This document shows positions 42,201 to 53,289 of a stretch of DNA of 64,000 nucleotides, one piece after another (position 1 is the first letter of the stretch; every line of letters begins with the position of its first letter). The translations under genes were made by a program, and so were the position numbers. The notes below the pieces were generated by a model. The model saw only the letters and a list, made by a program, of their open reading frames with translations. It had not been told where the DNA came from and ran no database searches. Origin of the DNA: Sipunculus nudus (taxonomy: Eukaryota; Annelida; Sipuncula; Golfingiida; Sipunculidae); NCBI GenBank assembly GCA_026874595.1, contig CM049320.1, positions 39,620,714-39,684,713 of the forward strand, given 5' to 3'.

Positions 42201-45200
42201 TATACCAGGACCATAGGTTAGAGTCACTGTTTGACAGTATGCCTCTGTGACCCCCGTATACTATGACCATAGTTTTGAGTCTCTGCTGGGAGAGTATGCC
42301 TTTGTGACCCCCGTATACCATGACCATAGTTAGGAGTCTCTGCTGTGACAGTATTCCACTGTGAACCCCGTATACCATGACCATAGTTTAGAGTCTCTGC
42401 TGTGAGAATATGCCTCTGTGACCCCCGTATACCAGGACCATAGGTTAGAGTCACTGTTTGACAGTATGCCTCTGTGACCCCCGTATACTATGACCATAGT
42501 TTTGAGTCTCTGCTGGGAGAGTATGCCTTTGTGACCCCCGTATACCATGACCATAGTTAAGAGTCTCTGCTGTGACAGTATGCCTCTGTGATCCCCGCAT
42601 ACCATGACCATAGTTAACAGTCTCTGCTGTGAGAGTATGCCTCTGTGACCCCCGTATACCAGGACCTATGTTTAAAGTCTCTGCTGTGACAGTGTGCCTC
42701 TTATGACCCCCGTATACCATGACCATAGTTTAGAGTCTCTGCTGTGAGAGTATGCCTTTGTGACCCCCGTGTACCATGACCATAGTTAGGAGTCTCTGCT
42801 GTGACAGTATTCCACTGTGACCCCCGTATACCATGACCATAGTTTAGAGTCTTTGCTGTGACAGTATGCCTCTGTGACCCCCGTATACCATGAACATAGT
42901 TTAGAGTCTCTGCTGTGAGAGTATGCCTCTGTAACCTCCGTACACCTTGACCATAGTTAAGAGTCTCTGCTGTGACAGTATGCCTCTGTGACCCCCGTAT
43001 ACCATGACCATAGTTTAGAGTCTCTGCTGTGAGAGTATGCCTTTGTGACCCCCGTATACCATGACCATCGTTTAGAGATACTGCTGTAAGAGTATACCTT
43101 TGTGACCCCCGTATACCATGACCAAAGTTTAGTCTCTGCTGTGACAGTATGCCTCTGTGACCCCAGTATACCATGACCGTAGTTTAGAGTCTCTGCTGTG
43201 AGAGTATGGCTTTGTGACCCCCGCACACCCTGATCATATTTTCATTCTCCAACCTTGAAGATAAATTGACTCCACTGTTGGAGTAGATATGCACCCCACC
43301 TCATTCAGTCTACACAACAAAATAAAGTAAGATATGAGAAATATAAGCAAGACATATGTACATATACTTTTATGTATATACGCGTTTCTCTACTTTTTTA
43401 ATACAGACGAAAATATATGTGCACCATCCGAGCAGTTGCTTCCCCCAGGTAAAGTACGAAGTGGGCCCAGCTTTCAGGCTTCTGCTTTACCGATACTATA
43501 GTATGATATGACAATATACTAATATATTTATAATAAGGAAATTAGAATTAATTCGAGGCCTCTCTTGACGATGTGTATTATCCGTGAAAAAATGTGCATG
43601 GCATCAAAGGTAGAATTACCATGTACGTTACAAACGTAGTTCACTAAAAAATCAAATGGCAGGACTAAAATGTGGGTTCGTCACTATATGTAAAATGATA
43701 TAAGCTTGATTATTAACATGCCTAATGCAAACCCAGGCGCGGATGAAGGAATTTTTGCAGGGAGGGGTCAACGGGTGTCATGCATAAAAATGTCTAAAAA
43801 TAGGTTTTTGGTTGAGGGGGGGGGGGGACCCACTCTGGACCCGCGTGCCTAGAACCTGTGCAATGGGATATACACCAGGAAAAAAGATTCAGTGCTGGAC
43901 CATTACTTTTCAAGTACATGAGTAACATGTAAATGAACAATGCAATTACTAAACATTTGAACAAAAAAAAAATTACACAATCGTCACTGCTGAAATTCCG
44001 TCATGGGTGCACACAACACAAAAATGAAAGTAGCTGGCAGCACCAGTCTTGTATACGACAAAGCTATGTAATTTGTATAAATATGCCCAATTTCAGGCAT
44101 ATCTATCAAATTCCCCAGTAGAAATAAGCAGGCACATACACTGTGCAATAGTCATTTTAGGCAGCGACACCAGTCTAGTGAACGAGAAGTCCATCAAAGA
44201 CGCATGGACAGGTCAAAATATCAGGCCAATACATCAAACTTTCCTTGAGTTTGATGCAATGGGCATACCAGGCTTAGATGAGAAAGGCAGTTGCCCCGAG
44301 TGAACTGTGACAAATCGCTGGCTAAAGCTACTACACTGAGGGAACTTTTGACCTGTACCTGGCTGCACTGATTGAACTCTTGATCTGTTGCATAAACTGA
44401 CACAGTTGGCAGTCTGTCAAAACAATAAATAGGCCCAGGCTGAACTTTGGTGCCAAAACTGATGCATTAGGCCGTCTGCCAAAGCTATAAATAGAATACA
44501 GCTACTGCACTGAATGAACGCTTAACCTGTACCTTGATGCACTGAGTGTACTGTTGACTTGTTGTCAAATCTGAAGTAGCTGGCAGTCTGCCAAGCTATT
44601 TATAGATACAGACACAATCTTGGCCTGTTGGTAGATCTGTTTTCACATACCTAAAAAACTTTGGCTAAAATGCTTTTTTAAGCTGATGCATTCATGAGAT
44701 TTTGTTATAATAATGTTTTGAATAATAAAAGATGCTGTCCTTTCATTTTTAAAGGTCTAATAAGTGTGCCAAAAAACTTGAACGAAGACTACCTATAAGA
44801 ATCATTTCTGTGCAATGTTACATAAAATGAATAAACAAATTTGCAGAATGAGACTATTTCAGCCCCAAATTTGAAATAGGCTTACTAATGGCCTCAAGAC
44901 CAACTTGAGCTTTCTATGACTCTACCGAAAATCAATGAACCAATCCTATTCTTATACAATTAAAAAAAAACCCTTTCCTAGAATGTTCTTTTGAAAAATT
45001 AAATCATTAAGCCTTACAGTTAAATCATAAAACATTTTAAAGCTAAAAGTGGCTAAAATTACAGGGTTTCTGACCGTAAAAAATAACCAGGTCGATGTAA
45101 GTGGCGCCACAAAAACTGCAATTTCAAATATGAGTCACGTCACCAACATTTTCACAAAATTTAGTGATCCTGGCTCCTATTTTTTTCTGTGATTGTTATG

Positions 45201-46275
45201 TTAGTATGCTTACTTGCCAAATCCTGTAACTTGGCTAAAATTCATAAAATTTTGGTATGCTAGCTCCTGCTGTTCCTTGGAAATTATGGATTAATTTACT
45301 TATTACGGATGGCCCCTGTACAGAAAAGGATGCAGGTGGCGCCACCAATACCTCAATTTCAAATATGACTCATGTGACCAATATTGGATGAAATTTGGTG
45401 ATAGCTCAAGCCGTTTCTGAGATTGTAATTTTTGTATACTTTTTAGACAGATGATTAAGTTCAAATTCCTGTAACTCGGCCAAAAATCACCAAACTTGAA
45501 TCATTCGGACAAGATATTTTTACAGGAATCATTTCTGTGAAATATTGGACAATTTAGTTGAACAGTTTTGGAGAAGAAGATTTTTAAAGTTGTTTTTAGC
45601 TTTTTTCCTATAAAATCTAAGAAAATGCAGTTACCCAAAAAAATAAGCAAAATCTGATAGAGTTTTTTATATGGCTATTTTTTTGCATAAAATTTGGTAA
45701 TGTTAGCTCCTTTCCGTTTTCGAGATAGTATTGGTTAACGTACAGACGACGGACGACGCCAAACCACCGCATAAGCTCACATGTTCGCTAAAAATGTAAA
45801 GTCAGCCATTATGCATGCTGATTTTACATTATCATCATGATGCAGGGGAAACCTGAAGCTCTTCATTTGTGGTTAAAGCGCTCCTGTTATTCTTACTCAA
45901 TTCCTGGTCATAAATTGTCAACTGTTGGTAAATTTTATGCAACGCTGAATTGCTGTAATATTTAGAGCAATGTCATTCGAATCCCTGTCTTAAGAGGAAA
46001 TGGGACGATACAGAGGACATTACGCCTCTTTAATGATATATGCCATCTCCGTATGAAGTAGCTACTTCGTAAGGCACATCTATATACCCATATAGTGCAC
46101 AGTTTCGTCCATATCTTGATAAAAACACAACCACAAATGGGGATTCGAACAACTCTCTTATGAGACAGAGCATTTAGACTATTTATTTGACATTTAACCA
46201 TCATCTGTTCCAGGCTCAATTATTGATCAAGTTGGCCAGACCCAATCCATGGTTCATGTACCTGTGGCCTCAACT
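39235..46275 (+). CDS. Putative secreted protein, first three exons (3' end not found)
   Basis: Exons 39235-39304, 43407-43448 and 46214-46275 have GT donors (GTAAGA, GTAAAG, GTAAGC), AG acceptors with T-rich tracts, and compatible phases (1, 1, 0). They encode MAFECILLTINALVLYVHPT, then MTI, DENICAPSEQLLPPG and SIIDQVGQTQSMVHVPVAST, 58 residues in all. The first 20 or so residues look like a signal peptide, so the product may be secreted or membrane-bound. I recognise no family. Intron 1 is almost entirely the 57-bp minisatellite; intron 2 has dispersed repeats; the next intron holds the 28/22-bp array. Later exons should be in phase 0; the 21-nt exon candidate at 50553-50573 would fit, but this is weak. 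Confidence 0.45.
39297..43243. repeat. 57-bp minisatellite, about 69 units, derived from the exon 1 splice donor
   Basis: Successive GACCATAG anchors are 57 bp apart (39297, 39354, 39411 and so on). A typical unit reads GACCATAGTTTAGAGTCTCT, then GCTGTGACAGTATGCCTCTG and TGACCCCCGTATACCAG. The first unit is the coding end of exon 1 plus the donor (GACCATAG|GTAAGAGTCTCT). In later units GTAAGAG has become TTTAGAG, TTAAGAG or GTTAGAG. Since 57 is a multiple of 3, long open frames persist on the minus strand; they are very likely fortuitous. Single bases differ between units; some units end CAGGACCTATG instead of CATGACCATAG. Confidence 0.95.
43860..44640. repeat. Diverged palindrome-family units and a second imperfect repeat
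   Basis: 44030-44200 holds two decayed units of the 140-bp half-unit type (GGCAGCACCAGTC, GGCAGCGACACCAGTC). 44300-44620 has three imperfect copies of a phrase with TGACCTGTACCT(G/T)G(C/A)TGCACTGA and GGCAGTCTG(T/C)CAA. It lies in intron 2 of the 39 kb gene. A G run is at 43818-43828. Confidence 0.5.
45060..45790 (-). repeat. Dispersed repeat with palindrome core, inverted relative of 8810-9350
   Basis: The right edge (CACCGCATAAGCTCACA) is the reverse complement of TGTGAGCTTATGCGATGG at 8818. Interior phrases match in inverse order, including GGTGGCGCCACC at 45335-45346 (9292-9303 in the other copy). It lies in intron 2 of the 39 kb gene. No coding sequence. Confidence 0.75.
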
Positions 46276-46439
46276 GTAAGCAAGCATGTTTGAAACCTTG
46301 CACTGTTGCTAACGGAATCCCGATTTGTAGTTATTGCTGAAATATTTTTAGCTTTAAAATAACTGATCGACTTTATCTAGCAGTTGTTCATCATGAGTAT
46401 ACACTCCCCTTTGTGGTTTTAAGGGTAATATAGGCATAT

Positions 46440-47792
46440 ATGCTTATAATACCTAACGCCATGAATGCTCATACTATTACCTCACGCCATGCATGCTCAT
46501 ACTATTACCTCACGCCATGCATGCTAATATTATTACCTCACGCCATGCATGCTCATACTATTACCTCACTCCATCGATGCTCATTACCTCACGCCATGAA
46601 TGCTAATACTATTACCTCACGCCATGCATGCTCATACTATTACCTCACGCCATGCATGCTCATACTATTATCTCACGCCATGCATGCTCATACTATAACC
46701 TCACGCCATGCGTGCTAATTACCTCACGCCATGCATGCTCATACTATTACCTCACGCCATGCATGCTCATACTATTACCTCACTCCATCCATGCTCATTA
46801 CCTCACGCCATGAATGCTAATACTATTACCTCACGCCATGCATGCTCATACTATTACCTCACGCCATGCATGCTCATACTATTATCTCACGCCATGCATG
46901 CTCATACTATAACCTCACGCCATGCGTGCTAATTACCTCACGCCATGCATGCTCATACTATTACCTCACGCCATGCATGCTCATACTATAACCTCACGCC
47001 ATGCATACTTAATACCTAACGCCATGCATACTCATACTGTTACCTCACGCCATGCATGCTCATACTATAACCTCACGCCATGCATGCTAATTACCTCACG
47101 CCATGCATGCTCATACTATTACCTCACGCCATGCATGCTCATACTATAACCTCACGCCATGCATACTTAATACCTAACGCCATGCATGCTCATACTAAAA
47201 CCTCACGCCATGCATGCTCATACTATTACCTCACGCCATGCATGCTCATACTATTACCTCACGCCATGCATACCTAATACCTAACGCCATGCATACTCAT
47301 ACTGTTACCTCACGCCATGCATGCTCATACTATAACCTCACGCCATGCGTGCTAATTACCTCACGCCATGCATGCTCATACTATTACCTCACGCCATGCA
47401 TGCTCATACTATAACCTCACGCCATGCATACTTATTACCTCACGCCATGCATGCTCATACTATTACCCACACCATGCATGCTCATACTGTTACCTCACTC
47501 CATGCATGCTCATTACCTCACGTCATGAATGCTCATACTATTACCTCACGCCATGCATACTTAATACCTAACGCCATGCATGCTCATACTATTACCTCAC
47601 GCCATGCATGCTAATTACCTCACGCAGTGCATGCTCATACTATTACCTCACTCCATGCATGCTCATACTATTATCTCACGCCATGCATGCTGATACTATT
47701 ACCTCACACCATGCATGCTAATTACCTCACGCCATGCATGCTCATATAACCTCGCACCAGGCGTGCTCATATTACCCTATGCAATGCATGCG
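46440..47792. repeat. 28/22-bp minisatellite, about 50 units
   Basis: Unit CTCACGCCATGCATGCTCAT followed by ACTATTAC (28 bp), mixed with a 22-bp form lacking TACTAT. Each unit carries the palindrome GCATGC/ATGCAT. Blocks of units recur in order: 46.57-46.72 kb is nearly repeated at 46.79-46.93 kb. Three 28-bp units read through in frame on the plus strand, which explains long open frames; no coding role is inferred. Confidence 0.95.
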
Positions 47793-48617
47793 CTAGAATG
47801 TATTTTTTAGTTGTATTGCAACATATATGCGAATTGAACCTTTGAATAAAAGTCAATAATTGTGCAGACTGTGCCTTAATTGGAATTAAAGGAAATTTCA
47901 TTCAAAGGTCTTTAAAGAAACGTAATCAGGGGCACAAATATGCCTATTCTTTCACGCTATCAGTTAAATATTGCTTTATACAAACGATTAGCAGCAATAC
48001 AATCCCAGTGCACAGTCTCAGTATCACGCGTTCGACAGTTTTACACCTTCTTTTGTTTGTGCGTTTTTGTAAACACAGGTATGTCTGTTTACCATAACAA
48101 GGCCGCGTAACCGGGGGTCCGATTTTGCACATGCGCGACAGATACCAAACAAAGACTTCTTCAATCTAGTTCATACATAGACCTTCTTGTCCTCTGATAT
48201 ATCTCCACTGTATGGATATTACGGTCCATGGTGAGGTAAGATTACGGATTCGCACGAGCTGTGTATATATTCATACATAGACCTTCTCGTCCTCTGATAT
48301 ATCTCTGCTGTATGGATATTACGGTCCATGGTAAGGTAAGTTTACGGATTCGCAGGAGCTGTGTTTATGTTGACACCTATGATCGCGCCCGGTCCACACT
48401 TTGTAACACACGTGTACAAGAGTAAGCCAGCGGTTTCAAGGCAATATTTTGGCAGGTACGTATTAATTTCAAATAAATACGCTATTTTCCGTGTTAATTC
48501 AACATGCTTATAAGTGATTGGGCCCCTTTAAGCGTCTTAGCTTTTGGCACTGTCATCAGCCTCATCCTGGCGTTTGCCACAAAATACAGTACAGAGCAGA
48601 ACGTTTAAGCTCTCTTA

Positions 48618-48619
<2 letters not shown>
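47793..48619. other. Intergenic or intronic DNA with a 100-bp tandem duplication
   Basis: 48170-48269 and 48270-48368 are two copies, about 92-95% alike, starting TTCATACATAGACCTTCT and containing TCCATGGTGAGGTAAGATTA. A donor-like GAGGTAAG is present in copy 1 and AAGGTAAG in copy 2. No acceptor or open frame makes these exons convincing. A short minus-strand frame at 47944-48132 is unsupported. Confidence 0.6.

Positions 48620-48710
<91 letters not shown>
48620..48710. repeat. (TA)n microsatellite
   Basis: About 91 bases of TA with one C interruption at 48670. Confidence 0.97.
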
Positions 48711-48714
<4 letters not shown>

Positions 48715-49265
48715 TAAACCTCTGAGTGCTCATATTTCGCACATGCCCATATTACCCATATGTACCCATATATATTGAAAGGACAGAGTCAAAAAGGTAA
48801 CCCTTGCCCATATTAGAGATAATTCTAAGGATCAGATGTTGAATGTGCTCATGAGCACTTAACTGTTTCACGTTTTTAGTATTATATCGATAAATGCATT
48901 ACCTCGTGGGCCATTAATCATTTATTTGTTTCCAATCAGGCATTGGTTTCCATGAACTGTAAACTCTTTTCATTTGTTATTCTTTTAGTTTTTAGAGTGC
49001 AAACCCGTAGTCGGGTTTTAAAGCGTTCGAATTTCAGATGACGCCAGTCTAGATCTGGCATTCGAACCTAAGGAGGAGAGCACATCCCTTAGGTGCATAA
49101 TATGTTTAATGATATTTCCAAAAAAAAGCCCGTCTTGTCACTATCCCCGGTTGATTTTGTGCCTCGCATGTGTGTTTCAAGGGCTCCCGTCACACATGGC
49201 AACAGAGCGTGGTTTTGTATTTACCGTCGGAGTTAGTAGTAGTGCCACTCGTTTTTTTTTCTGAT

Positions 49266-49400
49266 ATGGACAACATGCTCGTCGTCACGCGCACGCAGTT
49301 ATTGTTCACAAGAGCTGCCCCATGCTTTCTCCTGCTTTGCTTGCTACTAGCCGTGCTTCATCGCTTTGCGACTGCCACTTATGCTCTTCCTTTTGTCGCC
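49266..49400 (+). CDS. Candidate first exon with signal peptide (second putative secreted protein)
   Basis: ATG at 49266 opens MDNMLVVTRTQLLFTRAAPC, then FLLLCLLLAVLHRFATATYA and LPFVA, ending at a donor GCC|GTAAGG (49401), phase 0. The basic n-region, the leucine-rich core and the A-T-A site look like a signal peptide. The local sequence is richer in G+C and CpG than its surroundings, as a promoter-proximal exon might be. Without the donor the frame continues to a stop at 49467-49469. The 21-nt candidate at 50553-50573 is phase-compatible. I recognise no family. Confidence 0.35.
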
Positions 49401-52400
49401 GTAAGGAATGTCGCTGTTTATATGGTGGGGTGCGCACCCCAGGACCAAATCCATCAGTTATATCTGTGACCTCACGTGAGTGACATTTTGAGTCATAAGA
49501 CGCCATTAATATTAAAAACGTTTACGATGGTTTGATATTTACCAAAGGTCGACCTAATTGACTTTTCCATCTGCTTCTTTTGTGTAAATCAAGGAAATAC
49601 GGTAAATAGAAAAGCTAGGCAACTGATTTAGTCATTCTTATTTCCATGCAAACAAATTAATAGTGTATTATAATATACAATATACGTATCATTGCTGAAA
49701 AGAACATTTATATTTTACGTCATTGTAAATCTGAATGGCAGAAAATAGTGTCAATACATTGTTTAAAATTACAGTCTGAATAAAAAAATGAAGGGAGAGA
49801 AAGAAAGAAAATCTGAGTAGTTCAGATAGGCACTATTTTATTATCAGTAGGAATGCCAAATTACATAAATATGAATGTTTATATGAAGTAAATATATTGT
49901 TTGTGCATTCATCAATTCATGTCAATAAAGGAAATACAAACAATCACTTATATTCTTACATGTAATAATCCCATGTTTGTGAAATAATTTTGAAGTAACT
50001 GGGATTACATGAAATGAGCAAAATTTACACACACACACGCACATACACACAGAATATGTCTTTTATGATAAGTACCAATCTGTTTCGGGAACATTTCATT
50101 TTTTCTTTCTTGTACTGACAAAAAGCTTTCTTTCACGGCTACCGTTATCTCCGTCTATTTCCGCTTGGTCGGTTCCTCCTTGTTAGTCACGTGCTCTGTG
50201 ATTTCATGAACGCTAGTGACAAAATTGTGGCTTGTCGTGGTTGTCATGTTTATGTATACCATCTTGCGTGATAACAATAGCGAAACATTTTGATTGTATG
50301 ACTGATTGATCCGATACGTACAGCCGCAGTATATCGGTTCATAAGTATCAAAACATCACATTTCTTGATACCTCAAAGGACCAAATATATGCCTACTGTG
50401 TTCCACACTTGCAGAGGTGGTTGTTAACAAACTGATGCAAACTGACTTACTTGTGGGATAAATTGATATATGATAATTGGGTATAGTGCAGAGTTAGAAC
50501 GATACCCATCGCTGGATTTCTCGACTAACTGATCAGGGCGCTATGTGCACAGGTCCGAAGATTAACATCAAAGGTAAGTGGCCTAAAACAGGACGGACTG
50601 TTGAGTCAGAACATACAACATACAGAACTTTTTTCTGGGGGAGGTAATATGTCGCAGAGTGTTATTGGCATCTAAAATTGTGCAAACCTGGGATAGGGGA
50701 AGGCAAAGTGGGGTAAGTGGGAAGGACGTTGTTGCTATGAATGAAATCCTATTCTATCAATAAGCGTTCAAATATAAGTTTAACTATGGTCACATTTCAT
50801 AAGGTGTTCCATTTTCACAAAATAGTTTTCTGACAACAAGCGTATGCTCTTACCTCTGTTGAATGACAATGTGCCTGTTCTATACATCAACAGAAAGCTA
50901 GGAACATGTCCTTTCTAGTGTTGCTATGTGCTGGTAGCTTTGGAAACATCCTTCATTTATCAGGGCAGTCATCATTATAATGAGTGGCAGTGAATCTAGG
51001 GTAGAGCTGTGGAGGAGAAACAAGGCCCAAAGACTCAATGCTTACTTGCATGTAAACATTCGCATTGAGAAAATCAGAAAAAAAGCATTCATTTTTGTTG
51101 GCCGTAAACACAACTAAATTAAATGTTGACCCGTAAACAGTTTTCAGAATAGAACATAAACCCCTTCATTTGTATGCATTTATTCACAATGTAACATCAG
51201 ATGTTCAAGGACAATCACACAAAGGTTATGAACACTTTGTTAAATGGGCCTGGTCCTCTGACTATTTCTTATTTAAGGTTTAATCCAACTCAACACTTGC
51301 ATTACAGAAGGATAAGCATGATAAAATGGGACTTTGTTTCATAAAGCATCAAATATTGTCATTTAGTTCAACTTCTGTTTCACAGGAGAAATGAAATGTG
51401 GCTCAATTTACATTTAATTAAAAGGCATTTGTACACCATGATGTCCTTTAGTATGTAGTAGTACCATTTCACCATAGATTTATAAAGGGTCACACCTCAT
51501 TTAGGACATTACTGACCACCAAAATATCATACGTGTACTATTTTAGCCATACTATAAAATGTTAGACCTTATTTTATGTACATGTGTATACTTAAAAGTC
51601 AAAATATGAATGATTCCATGTTTTGAAATATTTATTTACCACTTCAAATTTTTATTGTCTGACAAAAACAAGTATCAAAATCTGTGGCTATCATACAATT
51701 TTAGAGGTTAATTACCAAGATATTTTTTGTAAATACTGAAAATGTCCGTGAAATATTTTTAATAGTACTTCAGATCCAGCAGTTTATTGTAAAAGAAAAG
51801 ACAAACGTGAGAAAAGGCAGTTTGAAGTTGCAACTTTACATGATATTATGTAGGATTTATATTTTGGGTTTTATGCAAAAGTTTGGTTTTTAAATGGGTT
51901 TTGACCTTTGATGTAACTTTTTTCAACAGACCTTGGGTAGAGGTTGACCAAATTAATTTTTTTCCAGAAATGATTTTGACATTTGTTACACTTTTCAGAT
52001 CACCTTGTGAAATGCGACACCATACACCCTGGATCAAACTCACTAATAATAGATAAAATCATATAAATGAAAAATTAGGATCACCATTTCAATTTAATGA
52101 TATTATGTACATGCAAAAATGTAGTAATGCTTGTTTTTTTTTCATAGTCACGTATTTCCCTTGACTTTGGCAACCCATTTTCTAATTCCCAAAAGTAAAG
52201 TTAAATATGCTTAAATGTGAGGGAAGGATATGAAGTAACGTATGTTAAAATGTACCACAGTAGGCTCAGCAGCAAGTAAATAAACAATTGCATGATGAAT
52301 TTATGTTATAGGATCCCTTTTTAAATTTCCTGGTTAACGTCTTTATTTAATATACTTAACCAAGAAAAAATTGTATTAAGAATTTCTAGATTTTAGAATA

Positions 52401-52464
52401 AAGTTAAATTCGCCATACTGAATGTCAAGGCTGCGCTCAAGCAAGAGCTCACGTGAAATTAGCA

Positions 52465-52467
<3 letters not shown>
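49401..52467. other. Mostly featureless AT-rich DNA
   Basis: Apart from the microexon candidate, a CA-type short repeat at about 50030-50051 and T/A runs, I see neither genes nor repeated units. 50120-50230 is CpG-bearing and rich in TTTCCG-type pyrimidine steps. Confidence 0.4.
50553..50573 (+). CDS. Candidate 21-nt microexon
   Basis: TGTGCACAG|GTCCGAAGATTAACATCAAA..G|GTAAGT: clean acceptor and a strong donor 21 bases apart, encoding VRRLTSK in phase 0. It would fit after either the exon at 49266-49400 or that at 46214-46275. So short a feature can occur by chance. Confidence 0.2.

Positions 52468-52537
<70 letters not shown>
52468..52537. repeat. (AT)n microsatellite
   Basis: 70 bases of pure AT. 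Confidence 0.97.
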
Positions 52538-52539
<2 letters not shown>

Positions 52540-53270
52540 GTTACAACTTTGCGAACTTGACCAGGACAGAGATTTGATTGTTTGGCTGTTATTTGGCGAG
52601 TGTTCCCAGTCAGACTTATCCACATGCGTGACCAGCACAGCTACTGCCCAATGCTTTTTTTCCCAAAGGCCAGAACCTTTGAAGGGAGCTATAGCTCCAA
52701 CAGCTTCCCCGTGGATCCACCACTGCAAGTCATAATTGTAGTTATATTGATTGGCATGCAAGAAATATATAGAAATATACAAAATAACATAGTTGGTGAC
52801 ACGTAAATCAATATTTTACGTCATTCTGAATTTGCAAGGGAGTAAATACTATCAATACATTCTTTTAAGTTGAACTTTGATCTGAATCTTAATAAAAATA
52901 AATTATCAATATTGAAGAGACAGGAAAAAAAAAAAAAGAAAATAAGAGTAATTAGTCCAGCTGTTCAGAGAAGTATTGTATAAAAAGTGCAACGGAGCAT
53001 GAAACTTGGCTTGATAGTTCACCAGATCATATTCAATATTTTCAGATATGGAGCCAAGCTAAATTCACCTTATCTTGGTCAGATTGGTGTCAAGATGGTT
53101 GCTGCATAAAGAAATATCAGTTCATCTGGTTATATTTACCCTTAAATGCGTTTCAAATGCACTATTTCTTAGTCTTCGGGTTCGAGAAATTCATTTATAA
53201 GGGTTTCAAGTCTGTTCATATTGATTTGCCTTTGCTTACTTCATATATGCGGGGAACTGTCGGTTTTCCA
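52540..53270. other. No gene seen
   Basis: Short frames at 52538-52806 on both strands overlap a phrase (CCAGAACCTTTGAAGGGAGC and TGGATCCACCACTGCA) that resembles a short dispersed repeat. Nothing else is supported. Confidence 0.35.
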
Positions 53271-53289
53271 GACTTATCCCTGGGATTCT

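Noticed and set aside
46440-47614. Plus-strand frames with HACSYYYLTPCMLILLPHAM-type repeats
   Set aside because: Product of the 28-bp unit read in three frames in turn; no stop codon happens to occur. No splice or family support.
46440-47792. CRISPR-like regular repeats
   Set aside because: Units are contiguous with no unique spacers, and the genome is eukaryotic.
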